Shown in pieces: positions 8,212 through 17,823 of a DNA stretch of 64,000 nt. The notes below the pieces were generated by a model. That model was not told the origin of the DNA. It searched no databases and saw nothing but the letters and a program-made list of their open reading frames with translations. A program made the translations under genes and the position numbers. The first letter of the stretch is position 1; the number at the start of each line of letters is the position of its first letter. Source of the stretch: Acinetobacter sp. ANC 4805 (GTDB lineage Bacteria > Pseudomonadota > Gammaproteobacteria > Pseudomonadales > Moraxellaceae); contig NZ_JAKZGD010000005.1 of assembly GCF_022549495.1 (NCBI RefSeq), forward strand, positions 211,352-275,351, given 5' to 3'.

Positions 8212-8859
8212 ATGAAAAAATACACTGTAGAACAAGGTGTCGTTGCACCATTAGACCGTGCCAATGTCGATACCGATTTGATTATTCCGAAGCAGTTTTT
8301 GAAGTCGATCAAGCGCACAGGTTTTGGTGATAACTTATTTGATGAATTGCGCTATTTAGATGAAGGTTATTTGGGTCAAGACATTAGTAAGCGCCCAATT
8401 AATCCTGAATTTGTATTGAATCAGCCACGTTATCAAGGTGCAACCATTTTGTTGGCACGGACTAATTTTGGTTGTGGTTCAAGCCGTGAACATGCACCTT
8501 GGGCTTTAAATGAGTATGGTTTCCGTACCGTGATTGCGCCAAGTTTTGCTGATATTTTCTTTAATAACTGCTTTAAAAATGGCATGTTGCCTGTGATCCT
8601 CTCTGAAGAGATCGTGGATCAGTTATTCAAAGAATGTGCTGAAGAAGGCTATCAGCTTACGATTGATTTAGAAGCACAAGAAGTACGTACACCAAAAGGT
8701 GATGCATTTAAATTTGAGATTGATCCATTCCGCAAACATTGTTTATTGAATGGTTTGGATGATATTGGTTTAACTTTACAAGTTGCGGATGATATTCGTG
8801 CTTTTGAAGAAAAAGCCAAACAAGTACGCCCTTGGGTATTTCAAGATATACAAGCTTAG
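8212..8859 (+). CDS. leuD: 3-isopropylmalate dehydratase small subunit LeuD
   Basis: Small subunit of isopropylmalate isomerase, 215 residues, the usual length. The swivelling domain motifs are visible: [15 protein letters not shown] near the N-terminus, and [15 protein letters not shown] followed by [16 protein letters not shown], which contribute to substrate binding. GGAAG lies upstream of the ATG. It follows leuC on the same strand after 96 bases containing a palindromic repeat, and precedes a lipoprotein gene and leuB. Confidence 0.97.
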   Translation: MKKYTVEQGVVAPLDRANVDTDLIIPKQFLKSIKRTGFGDNLFDELRYLDEGYLGQDISKRPINPEFVLNQPRYQGATILLARTNFGCGSSREHAPWALNEYGFRTVIAPSFADIFFNNCFKNGMLPVILSEEIVDQLFKECAEEGYQLTIDLEAQEVRTPKGDAFKFEIDPFRKHCLLNGLDDIGLTLQVADDIRAFEEKAKQVRPWVFQDIQA

Positions 8860-9006
8860 GTTTTATTTATATTTTATCAATATAAACATGGCTTAATGTC
8901 TTGGAGCATTTTAAACATAGTCATAGCACAGACATTGAACTCTTGTTAACATGCGAGTAAATCTATTTGCTTGCATGTTACATGATATGAGGACTGGGCC
9001 TGAATA

Positions 9007-9582
9007 ATGAAAACAAGACTCGCTCGCAGTATTTTACTGTGTTTAAGTGTTGGTACGTTGTTAACCGCATGTCAGAATACTCCGAATGTGGTCGATCAAG
9101 TTCGTATCGCACAAACGACATTAGAAAATAAAGTGGATAATGTAACTTTATATTGTTCAGGTGTCGAAAATTGCGAGTTTGAAAGAATAGGTGATCTTGC
9201 TGTAATTGATGCAAAGTCGCACCGTATTAGCCAACAGGCAATGGAGCGAGGAATCGTCAGATTACAAGGTTCAGTTTTTAGTAGAAAACAACAAGTCTAC
9301 TTAAATGTACCTGCCAAGCAATATGAGGTCGTTATTCGATTCTATCCGATTTCGCCTGATCGAGCTGAAACCTTCCATGTCATTCATGCGTTCAAGCCCC
9401 ACCAAAGCTATACCTTTAAAATGTACCGAGACCGCGCATATCGTTCAGGTAGTTTACTCAATGTTTCTGTACCTGAGCCATTATGTGTTGATTTACAGCA
9501 AGAGCAACATACGATTCGTCGATTCTGTCGCCCATTTGATGTGAGTACCGGTTTAGGCGAGTTTATTGAGAAAAAGATTTAA
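9007..9582 (+). CDS. Uncharacterised lipoprotein between leuD and leuB
   Basis: A 191-residue protein with a lipoprotein signal peptide: a basic N-terminus, a hydrophobic stretch and the lipobox LTAC, making Cys22 the lipidated residue. The mature part has six further cysteine or aromatic-rich short motifs (LYCSGVENCEFER, PLCVDLQ, RRFCRPF) and appears mostly beta. I do not recognise a named family. It sits inside the leu cluster, 45 bases before leuB, so it probably shares the leucine transcript at least in part. Function unknown. Confidence 0.8.
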   Translation: MKTRLARSILLCLSVGTLLTACQNTPNVVDQVRIAQTTLENKVDNVTLYCSGVENCEFERIGDLAVIDAKSHRISQQAMERGIVRLQGSVFSRKQQVYLNVPAKQYEVVIRFYPISPDRAETFHVIHAFKPHQSYTFKMYRDRAYRSGSLLNVSVPEPLCVDLQQEQHTIRRFCRPFDVSTGLGEFIEKKI

Positions 9583-9627
9583 TTGGTTTGCAGTCGTAAC
9601 TGCTGTACATAGGAAATTGGAAAATAA

Positions 9628-10707
9628 ATGTCTAAACATATTTTAATTTTAGCGGGTGATGGTATTGGTCCTGAGATTGTTGGTGCTGCTGAAAAAGTGC
9701 TAACAACAGTCAATCAAAAATTTAATTTAGGTTTGACATGGGAACAAGGTTTACTGGGTGGTGCAGCGATTGATGCACATGGTGAACCGTATCCTGCTGT
9801 GACGAGCGAACAAGCAAAAAATGCAGATGCTATTTTATTGGGTGCAGTCGGTGGTCCGAAGTGGGATACGATTGAACGTTCGATTCGTCCAGAACGTGGT
9901 CTATTGAAAATTCGTAGTGAATTGAATTTGTTCGCTAATTTACGTCCTGCGATTCTTTATCCGCAATTGGCAGATGCTTCAAGTTTGAAACCTGAAATTG
10001 TTGCAGGTTTAGATATTTTGATTGTTCGTGAGCTGACGGGTGGGATCTATTTTGGTCAACCACGTGGTATTCGTGAATTAGAAAATGGTGAGAAGCAGGG
10101 CTATAACACCGACGTTTATTCTGAAAGTGAAATCAAACGTATTGCTAAAGTTGCTTTTGAACTTGCTGGTTTACGTGGTGGTAAAGTTTGCTCTGTCGAT
10201 AAAGCTAACGTATTAGAAGTCACCGAGTTATGGAAGCAAACGGTCACTGATTTGCAGCAAGCTCAGTATTCAAATATCCAATTGTCACATATGTATGTTG
10301 ATAACGCAGCAATGCAGTTAGTACGTGCGCCAAAACAATTTGATGTGATTGTGACTGGTAACTTATTTGGCGATATTTTATCGGATGAAGCTGCAATGTT
10401 AACAGGTTCTATCGGCATGTTGCCTTCTGCATCTTTAGATGAGAATGGTAAAGGTATGTATGAGCCATGTCATGGTTCTGCACCCGATATCGCAGGTCAA
10501 AATGTTGCTAATCCACTTGCAACGATTCTTTCTGTCGCAATGATGCTACGTTACACTTTCCGTGAAGAAGCCGCTGCGAAAGCGATTGAAGATGCAGTAG
10601 GTCAAGTTTTGGATCAAGGTTTGCGTACAGCTGACATTATGTCTGAAGGCATGACCAAAGTTGGTACAGATGCGATGGGTGAAGCTGTCGTTTCAGCACT
10701 GAACTAA
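9628..10707 (+). CDS. leuB: 3-isopropylmalate dehydrogenase LeuB
   Basis: NAD-dependent oxidative decarboxylation of 3-isopropylmalate to 2-oxoisocaproate in leucine synthesis. It is 359 residues. The N-terminal GDGIGPEIV, the substrate-binding arginines in [19 protein letters not shown], and the metal-binding signature [26 protein letters not shown] are all present. It is last in the leuC-leuD-lipoprotein-leuB order, and a strong terminator follows. Confidence 0.97.
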   Translation: MSKHILILAGDGIGPEIVGAAEKVLTTVNQKFNLGLTWEQGLLGGAAIDAHGEPYPAVTSEQAKNADAILLGAVGGPKWDTIERSIRPERGLLKIRSELNLFANLRPAILYPQLADASSLKPEIVAGLDILIVRELTGGIYFGQPRGIRELENGEKQGYNTDVYSESEIKRIAKVAFELAGLRGGKVCSVDKANVLEVTELWKQTVTDLQQAQYSNIQLSHMYVDNAAMQLVRAPKQFDVIVTGNLFGDILSDEAAMLTGSIGMLPSASLDENGKGMYEPCHGSAPDIAGQNVANPLATILSVAMMLRYTFREEAAAKAIEDAVGQVLDQGLRTADIMSEGMTKVGTDAMGEAVVSALN

Positions 10708-10724
10708 GTATTTAAGTAAATAAG

Positions 10725-10750
10725 AAACGCAGCTCAAGCTGCGTTTTTTT
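10725..10750 (+). terminator. Rho-independent terminator after leuB
   Basis: Stem AAACGCAGCT/AGCTGCGTTT with a very small loop, followed by seven T. Confidence 0.9.
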
Positions 10751-10768
10751 TACTCTAGTTCTAGAAAG

Positions 10769-11155
10769 CTAGCAAGCTTTGCCTTCATAACGAATCGAGC
10801 GAGCGATTTGTTGTTGATCGAGTTCAAAGATAATATGACAGTAAAAATTGATGTCATAAGATTGACTATAAGTTGTGCTCGTGGAAAGATGAGAGCCATC
10901 TGAAATTCCCATATTCATAGGTATAGGGATATTCATAGGTCGAAGTACTGTAAAAACTAAATTTTGATTGGTCTTTTGAGGTTGTTTTAATGTTTGATAG
11001 CCTAGGCTTCTCAGATTAAGATTTTGTTGAATATTATCGGCTGATTGACCAATATAAGGTTGTAAGTAGTCTTGGAGTTTAACAGATTGCCATCCGGGTG
11101 TTGTACAACCTTGTAGAATGAGAAAAAAAGCAAATATAAAATATTTAGAATTCAT
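10769..11155 (-). CDS. Small uncharacterised lipoprotein
   Basis: A 128-residue protein with a lipoprotein signal ending LQGC (Cys17 lipidated), so exported and membrane-anchored. The mature part has QPYIGQSADNIQQNLNLRSLGY, a helix resembling the start of SmpA/OmlA-like small lipoproteins, and a C-terminal beta region with two cysteines (FYCHIIFEL and EGKAC). No family is securely recognised. It is convergent with leuB across the leuB terminator. AAGGAA lies upstream of the ATG. Confidence 0.7.
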   Translation of the reverse strand: MNSKYFIFAFFLILQGCTTPGWQSVKLQDYLQPYIGQSADNIQQNLNLRSLGYQTLKQPQKTNQNLVFTVLRPMNIPIPMNMGISDGSHLSTSTTYSQSYDINFYCHIIFELDQQQIARSIRYEGKAC

Positions 11156-11320
11156 CCTGATAATTTCCTTATATTGATATGAAATATTGAAATTTTATGT
11201 ATTCTATTGCTTAAATCAAATAAAGACAAAAATATACAAACTTGTCTATTTTTTGGCAATATTCAATTCAAATAAAATATGCTTAGATATGTTGCATAAT
11301 GAGGCGATTGGGAAAACTTG

Positions 11321-11692
11321 ATGCGCAAGATAATACTTGGACTTATATGTGGAGCTTTAGCGCCATTAAGCTATGCGGATAATTGTGATAAGGCTCGTAA
11401 TACCTATGATGATATTTATTGTACCAATAAAATTTATGCCAGTGCTGATGCAGATTTAAATAAAAATTATCAGCAATTAAGACATCAACTTAATGAGACA
11501 CAACAAAAAATTCTTAAAAAGTCACAGCTCGCATGGATTCGTCATCGAGATGCTCAGTGTACCGATGATCAGCAAAATAGTGTAAATGTGCAATGCCGAT
11601 TGAGTACGACACAAGAACGTAATCATTGGTTAGTAGAGCGGTTGCGTGAATGTCAAACAATTGGATGTAAGACAACTCGTTTAAGTGAATAA
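11321..11692 (+). CDS. LprI-like (DUF1311) secreted protein
   Basis: A 123-residue secreted protein with a signal peptide cleaved near SYADN, followed by the DUF1311/LprI pattern: CDKARNTYDDIYCTNKIYASADADLNKNYQQL, SQLAWIRHRDAQC and a final Cys pair. Family members include lysozyme inhibitor LprI. A periplasmic helical, disulfide-bonded protein is likely; lysozyme inhibition is not shown. The ATG at 11321 with GGGA seven bases upstream is preferred over the TTG just before it. Confidence 0.75.
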   Translation: MRKIILGLICGALAPLSYADNCDKARNTYDDIYCTNKIYASADADLNKNYQQLRHQLNETQQKILKKSQLAWIRHRDAQCTDDQQNSVNVQCRLSTTQERNHWLVERLRECQTIGCKTTRLSE

Positions 11693-11712
11693 ATAACAAA
11701 AATTAAGCATAG

Positions 11713-11740
11713 AAAAAAAGCCACGAAATGTGGCTTTTTT
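11713..11740. terminator. Bidirectional terminator between the LprI-like gene and infA
   Basis: Stem AGCCAC/GTGGCT with a GAAAT loop and flanking A- and T-runs, so it can serve both converging genes. Confidence 0.85.
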
Positions 11741-11755
11741 GCATTCACGAATCTC

Positions 11756-11977
11756 TTAGCGCGCGCGGTAAGTGATACGACCCTTTGTTAAGTCATAAGG
11801 TGTCATTTCAACTTTTACACTGTCGCCCGTCAAAATACGGATATAGTGTTTACGCATTTTACCAGAAATGTGAGCAATAACTTCGTGACCGTTTTCTAAA
11901 CGTACACGGAACATCGTATTAGGAAGCGTTTCGGTGACAACGCCTTCGAACTCAATGAGTTCCTCTTTATTGGCCAT
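11756..11977 (-). CDS. infA: Translation initiation factor IF-1
   Basis: IF-1, 73 residues, with a single S1/OB-fold domain. It occupies the ribosomal A site during initiation. The sequence is near-universal: [63 protein letters not shown]. It is a single-gene unit with its own upstream region and a shared bidirectional terminator. Confidence 0.98.
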   Translation of the reverse strand: MANKEELIEFEGVVTETLPNTMFRVRLENGHEVIAHISGKMRKHYIRILTGDSVKVEMTPYDLTKGRITYRAR

Positions 11978-12207
11978 AGCCTACCTGATGATCAAATTGG
12001 AAAGGGGCAAATTATAGTCAATTTATTTGAATTTTACAAGGTTAAGTCACAGCAAACCTTTTAGATGTTTATTAGTAAAAACTGTCAGACAATCGACAAT
12101 TTTTTTTAACAAAAGAAGCAGAATATTGTTGTCAGTTTGGTCAATCAACGTTAATCTAAAAATTATTGTTATTGTCACAAGAACGTATCTACAGGGAAGG
12201 GCACTGC

Positions 12208-13215
12208 GTGGGTCAGTTAACAGATGCATCAGTTGTATTGCGCTTTGGTTATCAGGCAATTCGTAAAGCAGGATTGCCAACTGAAGAGATTCTAACAAAA
12301 GCAGGAGTGGCACTTAATCAAATTGATACCAATGCAAGAACACCATTGAGTGCACAAAATGCATTTTGGATTGCTGCACAGGAAGTGAGTCATGATCCAG
12401 ATATTGGTTTGCATTTAGGCGAACATTTACCACTCTATCGTGGTCAAGTGATTGAACATTTATTTATCAGTAGCGAAACTTTTGGTGAGGGGCTAAAGCG
12501 CGCTTTAGCTTATCAACGCCTCATTAGTGATGCTTTTGATGCAAAGTTAATTGTAGAAGATGGTCGTTGTTACTTAACCAATGGCGAACAATTTTGGTCA
12601 GATAGTTTGGTCAATCGCCATTTTTCTGAATGTGCGATGTCAGGTATTTTGCGTTTCTTTAAATTTATTACTGAAGGTCAATTTCAGCCGATTTATATTG
12701 ATTTCAATTTTAATGATGGCGCAAATGATGATGAATATTTCAGAGTATATGGTTGTCCTGTGAGTTTAGGACAAAAAGCAACACGCTTATATTTTGATGC
12801 GGCTGTACTTGATTATCCATTGTGGCAAGCTGAACCAGAATTACTGCAACTGCATGAACAACTCGCAATTGAGAAGTTACAAGAATTAGCACGTTATGAT
12901 TTAGTTGGTGAGGTTCGCCGTGCCATTGGTTCAACTTTAGAAAGTGGTGAAACAACCTTAGAAACGGTTGCAGCTCAATTGAGCATCACACCACGTCGCT
13001 TAAGAACACAACTTAGTGAGGCGAATACCAGCTTCCAGCAGATTCTTTCAGATTATCGTTGTCGTTTAGCGAAGAAACTATTGGCGAATACCAATGAAAG
13101 TGTAGAACGGATTGTGTACCTCACTGGTTTTTCTGAACCAAGTACCTTCTATCGAGCATTTAAGCGTTGGACGAATGAAACGCCTGTCGAATATCGTAAG
13201 CGTAAACAGCGTTGA
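12208..13215 (+). CDS. AraC family regulator (OruR/ArgR-like layout)
   Basis: A 335-residue regulator. The N-terminal Arabinose_bd-type sensor domain spans about residues 20-200, and the C-terminal AraC DNA-binding domain spans about 240-335, with the signature CRLAKKLLANTNESVERIVYLTGFSEPSTFYRAFKRWTNETPVEYR. Members of this subgroup often sense amino acids or fatty acids; the ligand is unknown here. The GTG at 12208 has AGGGAAGG seven bases before it and is preferred over the TTG at 12166. It is monocistronic and followed by a bidirectional terminator. Confidence 0.88.
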   Translation: MGQLTDASVVLRFGYQAIRKAGLPTEEILTKAGVALNQIDTNARTPLSAQNAFWIAAQEVSHDPDIGLHLGEHLPLYRGQVIEHLFISSETFGEGLKRALAYQRLISDAFDAKLIVEDGRCYLTNGEQFWSDSLVNRHFSECAMSGILRFFKFITEGQFQPIYIDFNFNDGANDDEYFRVYGCPVSLGQKATRLYFDAAVLDYPLWQAEPELLQLHEQLAIEKLQELARYDLVGEVRRAIGSTLESGETTLETVAAQLSITPRRLRTQLSEANTSFQQILSDYRCRLAKKLLANTNESVERIVYLTGFSEPSTFYRAFKRWTNETPVEYRKRKQR

Positions 13216-13227
13216 TTGTTATAAAAG

Positions 13228-13259
13228 AAAAAGCCTTATCTGACGATAAGGCTTTTTTT
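13228..13259. terminator. Bidirectional terminator between the AraC gene and truA
   Basis: Stem AAAGCCTTATC/GATAAGGCTTT with a TGAC loop, a T-run on the plus side and an A-run on the other. Confidence 0.9.
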
Positions 13260-14055
13260 ATTCAGGTAAATTCAGCCATTGTGGCCCTAAAGGCAACTGC
13301 GGCAGATTAAACTCATCTGGATAATAGGCTTGGATAAAGTACAGACCATCGGAAGGAGCGGTAATACCCGCAGCGGTACGGTCTTCTGCGGCGAACATGG
13401 TATCAATATGATCAATCTCATATAGACCTTGTCCGATTTCCAACAAACATCCCATGATATTCCGCACCATGTGGTGCAAGAAGCCATCGGCTTGAATATC
13501 TAAGACCAGATAGCGACCATGTTCAAATAAACGACAATGTTTGATATGGCGTATAGGTTGATTGGACTGGCATGCTGCTGCGCGAAACGTCTCAAAATTA
13601 TGAGTTCCTTCGAATTTTGTTGCAGCGGCAATCATCTTCTGTATGTCTAATGTTTGATAGAGATGAGTCACTTGCTTATACAATAAGGCTGGGCGAGTGG
13701 GTGCGTTATACACCACATAACGATAACGTCGTGCCACGGCTTTAAAACGAGCATGGAAGTTTTCATCCATGCATTTAATCCACTGGATTGAAATATCTTT
13801 GGGAAGTTGACTGTTAGCCCCACGAATCCAGCCGAGTTCAGGACGGATTGCTTCAGTGTCGAAATGCGCCACCATGTTGGTTGCATGCACACCGGCATCC
13901 GTACGGCCAGCACCATGCAATACAATCGGTTCATTGGCAATGTTACTTAGAACTTTTTCTATGCTTTCTTGAATAGTGATAACGCCAGCCTGTTGGGTTT
14001 GCCAACCACGGTATTGAGTACCGCAAAATTCAATACCAATTGCATAACGTTGCAT
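13258..14055 (-). CDS. truA: tRNA pseudouridine(38-40) synthase TruA
   Basis: Makes pseudouridine at positions 38-40 of the tRNA anticodon stem-loop. It is 265 residues, the usual length. The catalytic aspartate is in LHGAGRTDAGVHATNMVAHFD, and other family motifs are FHARFKAVARRYRYVVYN and GFLHHMVRNIMGCLLEIG. It lies 15 bases downstream of the asparaginase gene and is probably co-transcribed with it. Confidence 0.97.
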   Translation of the reverse strand: MQRYAIGIEFCGTQYRGWQTQQAGVITIQESIEKVLSNIANEPIVLHGAGRTDAGVHATNMVAHFDTEAIRPELGWIRGANSQLPKDISIQWIKCMDENFHARFKAVARRYRYVVYNAPTRPALLYKQVTHLYQTLDIQKMIAAATKFEGTHNFETFRAAACQSNQPIRHIKHCRLFEHGRYLVLDIQADGFLHHMVRNIMGCLLEIGQGLYEIDHIDTMFAAEDRTAAGITAPSDGLYFIQAYYPDEFNLPQLPLGPQWLNLPE

Positions 14056-14070
14056 GTTCTAACCTCAATA

Positions 14071-15039
14071 TTAGTGTTGATGCCAATGTTCGAACCATTG
14101 TTCGTGGGTTGGGTATTTTAAATACATTTGCAGTGTTTTTGCATATAAATCGGCATGGCTATGACAATCATTGAGCAAAACTTTGGCAGTTTGAATCCAT
14201 GAGCTTACCGCATAACGTTGATCTAGTTGCCCAAAGGTGACTTGGGTGCTCACAATCGGCAGGCATTGTCGTTGATACAATTGTTCAAATAAGCTAAGAA
14301 TTTCATCATTGATGGCTATATTGCCTGTACCAAAACCTTGCAAAACTAGGAAGTGAGGTGGGGCAATCAGTATATTTTTTAACTGTAAAATCAATTGCTC
14401 TTTTGCAATTGGCTGCAACATCAAATTGAGCAGGCTGAGTTGATCTGCTTGCTCAATTTGTTCATCTTTTACAATAAAATGATCAGATGTGGTTTTACAA
14501 AATTGTTCTGCTTTGATACCAACAAAAGCATCGAGCTCTGTAGTATGTGCTTTTAATGTGGTTTGTGCATGAAAAATTTGTTGGTGGAAGGCAAGATAAA
14601 CACCGCTAGGTAAATTAAGCACCTGTTCGAGAGCGAAATATAGATTTCCAATCGCATCGGTGAATTCGCGGGTATTGTTACCTTCAATATTGAGTAAAGG
14701 ATATTGGCTGCCTGTAATAATGGTATGACAGGAGTGCCCCAAGAAACGGGCAAGTGTTGCCGCAGCATAGCTCAGCGTATCTGTCCCATGAATAATGACA
14801 AAGTGTTGGAAACCACTGAGTTGTAATTGCTGGATCTGTTGTACTAATTTTAACCAGTCTGTTGCAGTGCAAGCACTACTGTCTTTAATACTTGGTGCAG
14901 CAAAACATTCGACTGATAAATGAGAGGGAATTACCTTGGTTAATAAAGGTAAAAATTCCTGTTGAGGCATTGGCATGAGTGGTTCACCAATACAACCAAA
15001 TGTCCCACCCATATAAATTAAAGCAATTTTTTTCATCAT
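14071..15039 (-). CDS. Asparaginase family protein (type I-like)
   Basis: A 322-residue L-asparaginase/glutaminase-fold protein. It retains the two catalytic threonine motifs: YMGGTFGCIG near the N-terminus and IIHGTDTLSYAA at about residues 83-94. No signal peptide is visible, so it is probably cytoplasmic. The first Thr motif has MGGT where TGGT is usual. The start codon directly abuts the T-tract of the terminator at 15041-15065 and no ribosome-binding site is visible. This leaves the mode of translation unclear. truA follows closely. Confidence 0.85.
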   Translation of the reverse strand: MMKKIALIYMGGTFGCIGEPLMPMPQQEFLPLLTKVIPSHLSVECFAAPSIKDSSACTATDWLKLVQQIQQLQLSGFQHFVIIHGTDTLSYAAATLARFLGHSCHTIITGSQYPLLNIEGNNTREFTDAIGNLYFALEQVLNLPSGVYLAFHQQIFHAQTTLKAHTTELDAFVGIKAEQFCKTTSDHFIVKDEQIEQADQLSLLNLMLQPIAKEQLILQLKNILIAPPHFLVLQGFGTGNIAINDEILSLFEQLYQRQCLPIVSTQVTFGQLDQRYAVSSWIQTAKVLLNDCHSHADLYAKTLQMYLKYPTHEQWFEHWHQH

Positions 15040-15040
15040 A

Positions 15041-15065
15041 AAAAAAGCAGTCTGAGAGACTGCTT
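15041..15065 (-). terminator. Terminator after the FimV C-terminal gene, abutting the asparaginase start
   Basis: On the minus strand AAGCAGTCT/AGACTGCTT forms a perfect 9-bp stem with a 3-base loop, then a run of seven T that ends one base before the asparaginase ATG. Confidence 0.85.
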
Positions 15066-15083
15066 ATATTAGACTGATCAAAT

Positions 15084-16256
15084 TCAGGAAGCTATTTGAT
15101 TCAGTAACATTTGTGAGCGTTGTTGTTGCTCCGCATTTAAAAGCGTTTGGCTGCTTTTTAATAATTCGCGTGCAGACTCATAGGCACCTAGCTCGATATA
15201 TTGTTCAGCGAGGTCTAAATTAAGTTCTGCTTCATCTAGTTGCTGTAGGTCAGGAAATGATTGTACTAAAGGATCATGAACGGCAACTGACGCGCTTTCA
15301 GCGCTTGCTTCGATAGGCTCGACTTGAACAGCAGTTTCAGTAACTTCAACTTGCTTATCTGCTTTTGGTTCAAAATTGAAATCTAAAGTAGGTGCTGCTT
15401 CAGTTTTTTGTTCTGTAAGCTCTAGATTTGATAAATTAAAATCTAATTCAGGTTTTGCTTCTTCAACAGTAGGCGCAGACTCTAAATTAAATGAAAATTC
15501 TAAAGGAGCAGGTTCTTTGCTTTCTTGTGGTTCAATTGTCGTAGGTGCAGCTTCAACAGATTCTTTTTTCTCAAATGAGAAATTAAAGTCTAATGGCTGA
15601 ACTTCTGTCACAGGTTCAGCTGCTTTCACTTCTTCTGCTGGAGCAACATATTCAGATTGTAAATCATCAAAAGATTGCGATGCTGCAGAAGGCGTTAATG
15701 CATCAAAGTCTGCGGTATTTTGTGGCGCAACAGGGGTGTCAGGCGCACTTGGTTGGTGAAAATGATTTGAAGAAGAACTAAATTCAATCGAATCGGGTTG
15801 TTTATTCTTTTCATATTCACGTTGTTTTGCTTCAGCCGCATAAGCAATATCTTCTAGCTTTAAGGCATGAATATGTTTGATCAATTGATCAATCGCAAAA
15901 TCATCTTTCTGTGCCAAATGAATGTCAAGTAAGAACAAATATAATTCATGCTGAGAATTATCTTGCTTTAAGATCTGATTGATCTGAGCCTCAACACTTT
16001 GGTATTGACCATTTTGAATTTGTTGTTCGATTTTTTGGCGTAAAGCATCTGAAATCGCAGTGGTGGTTGGCGGGGCAGATTCCTGCTCTTCACGTGCTAA
16101 TGTTGTACGTGAAGTCTTAGTTGTAGCTGCTTTTTTCGTTGATTTTCCTGTAGCACCTTTTTTAGGTGTTGCAGTATTTTGGTTGCCACTGCGTTTTTTT
16201 AAAACGATTGCAACAACTAATGCAACGATTAGCAGTACAATTATTATAGTTGACAT
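15084..16256 (-). CDS. FimV C-terminal-domain protein (separate ORF)
   Basis: A 390-residue protein with an N-terminal membrane anchor (residues 2-19), a basic segment KKRSGNQNTATPKKGATGKSTKK, a long acidic repeat-rich linker (repeats of LDFNF, FSFN, PEL/EPA) and a C-terminal domain AELNLDLAEQYIELGAYESARELLKSSQTLL. The last part matches the FimV/HubP C-terminal TPR-like domain. In Pseudomonas this is the cytoplasmic end of one FimV polypeptide; here it is a separate gene 61 bases downstream of the LysM part. A role in polar organisation and twitching is inferred. Confidence 0.8.
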   Translation of the reverse strand: MSTIIIVLLIVALVVAIVLKKRSGNQNTATPKKGATGKSTKKAATTKTSRTTLAREEQESAPPTTTAISDALRQKIEQQIQNGQYQSVEAQINQILKQDNSQHELYLFLLDIHLAQKDDFAIDQLIKHIHALKLEDIAYAAEAKQREYEKNKQPDSIEFSSSSNHFHQPSAPDTPVAPQNTADFDALTPSAASQSFDDLQSEYVAPAEEVKAAEPVTEVQPLDFNFSFEKKESVEAAPTTIEPQESKEPAPLEFSFNLESAPTVEEAKPELDFNLSNLELTEQKTEAAPTLDFNFEPKADKQVEVTETAVQVEPIEASAESASVAVHDPLVQSFPDLQQLDEAELNLDLAEQYIELGAYESARELLKSSQTLLNAEQQQRSQMLLNQIAS

Positions 16257-16317
16257 GATCTATACCCCTTAAAGATAGAGCCGCTTTGGTGCAAATTTAT
16301 GAGAATCTTCTCGTAAC

Positions 16318-17823
16318 TTAGCGTGTTGGCTTTTTAGTTTCCTGCTGTGCTTTCAGCTGATTTTGTAACTCAGCAAGCCGAGTATTTAAGAGCTGAATAC
16401 GTTGTTCCTTGGTACGTAATGCCAATTCTAACTGTGTTACGTTTCTTTGTAATGTAACGGTTTTTTCTCGTGCTGTCATAACTTTTAATGATAAATCTGC
16501 ACTGGTTTTCTGCTGTAGTGTGTCTTTTTTCGCACTTACAGTACTTGAATCTTGATTGCTTTCAGCGACAAGTGACATTTCAGCTTGTTGTAAGCGATAT
16601 TTGGCCTTGTTTGATGTTGGATGGGTTGTTTGTGCAACAGTTTGATTTGTTGTTGTATTTCGACGAGTTAGATTTGTATTGAGATTGAAATTTAAACGAG
16701 ATCCTTGTCTCAAGCGATTTGCATTACCGCCGATAAAGGCATGTTCATTTTGTGCTTTGATTTGAGTCATAACTTTAGCAACAGGCTGCTGAGTTTGTGC
16801 TGCGATTTGCTGAGCGATACTCCACAACGATTCATTACGTTGCACAACATGTTGTTGGGCTTGATTATTCACTGGAGCCGTTGAATTATTGCTTGAGACT
16901 GGTGTCTTTTTCTTAGCTTGTTGTGCTGTATTTGGGGGCTGTTGTTGCTTTTTACTTTTTTCTGGTTGCTCCACAGGCTTTGGATCAAGTGCTTTTAACT
17001 CTTTCTTCACTGGTGAAGTATCAGGGGTATCTGTCGCTGTAGCCATTGCTTGAATTGGCGGTTGTTTGTTAATAATTGTGGTTGGTTTGGGTTCAACTTT
17101 TATTGGGGCTGGGGTAATGGTATTGCTGTTTAGCTCAATTTTGCTGCTTGTTTGGGCTGTCACTGTTGCTTGAGTTGGGATTGGTGTTGTCGTAACAGAT
17201 ATAGCTGTTGTAACCGATGGTTTTTGTTGCGAGTTGTTCAATGCCGGTGGAATAGCCGATGATATATTTAATAAATTTTCTTGTTTTAAATTAGGTTCTT
17301 TTGTATCTGTTATCTTTGTAGTTGTCGGTGAACTGAATCGAGTACTTTCAGGTAAGTTTAGCGCGATATCTTTTTCACTGACAATATATTTAGGTGAAAG
17401 TGATTTTTCATTAGCAGCCGTTTTGGTTGATAGTGTTTTTGTACTTCTCCCCATAGATTGCTTAATGTGTTTTAAATGCGTTGCACCACTCTCTTGAATT
17501 TTTAAAATAATATTCAGTTCGGCATCGGTCATTGGTCGTGTAGAGGTCATTACAATCACGCCTTCGCCTTGTGCATTACGACGCGTATAAAAATTGAGAC
17601 CGCTAGGAGGTTGATGTGCTGCACCAATCATGAGTAGATCTTCTGGCGTCGCTAAGCTTACCTCTAACTTGGCATTTGGGTTAGCTTGATGAAAGCTCAT
17701 TTCAGCATAGAGTAATTCACCAGGCGCAGACTGAATTTGCAATGGATCGAGTGTAATCGCATAAAGGTGTTGCGAAGAAATGATGGCTAAAATGGCAACT
17801 TTTAATTTGTTATAAACAGTCAT
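16318..17823 (-). CDS. fimV: FimV N-terminal/LysM protein
   Basis: A 501-residue periplasmic part of FimV. A signal peptide is cleaved after LYA, followed by the FimV N-terminal domain (residues about 22-115: LQIQSAPGELLYAEMSFHQANPNAKLEVSLATPEDL...). Next come a long Thr/Pro/Gln-rich linker, a LysM domain at about 323-376 (VVQRNESLWSIAQQIAAQ...RLRQGSRLNF) and a C-terminal coiled coil (about 445-495). No membrane helix follows the coiled coil, unlike classical FimV. The next gene supplies anchor and cytoplasmic domain. It probably binds peptidoglycan and helps place type IV pili. Confidence 0.8.
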   Translation of the reverse strand: MTVYNKLKVAILAIISSQHLYAITLDPLQIQSAPGELLYAEMSFHQANPNAKLEVSLATPEDLLMIGAAHQPPSGLNFYTRRNAQGEGVIVMTSTRPMTDAELNIILKIQESGATHLKHIKQSMGRSTKTLSTKTAANEKSLSPKYIVSEKDIALNLPESTRFSSPTTTKITDTKEPNLKQENLLNISSAIPPALNNSQQKPSVTTAISVTTTPIPTQATVTAQTSSKIELNSNTITPAPIKVEPKPTTIINKQPPIQAMATATDTPDTSPVKKELKALDPKPVEQPEKSKKQQQPPNTAQQAKKKTPVSSNNSTAPVNNQAQQHVVQRNESLWSIAQQIAAQTQQPVAKVMTQIKAQNEHAFIGGNANRLRQGSRLNFNLNTNLTRRNTTTNQTVAQTTHPTSNKAKYRLQQAEMSLVAESNQDSSTVSAKKDTLQQKTSADLSLKVMTAREKTVTLQRNVTQLELALRTKEQRIQLLNTRLAELQNQLKAQQETKKPTR

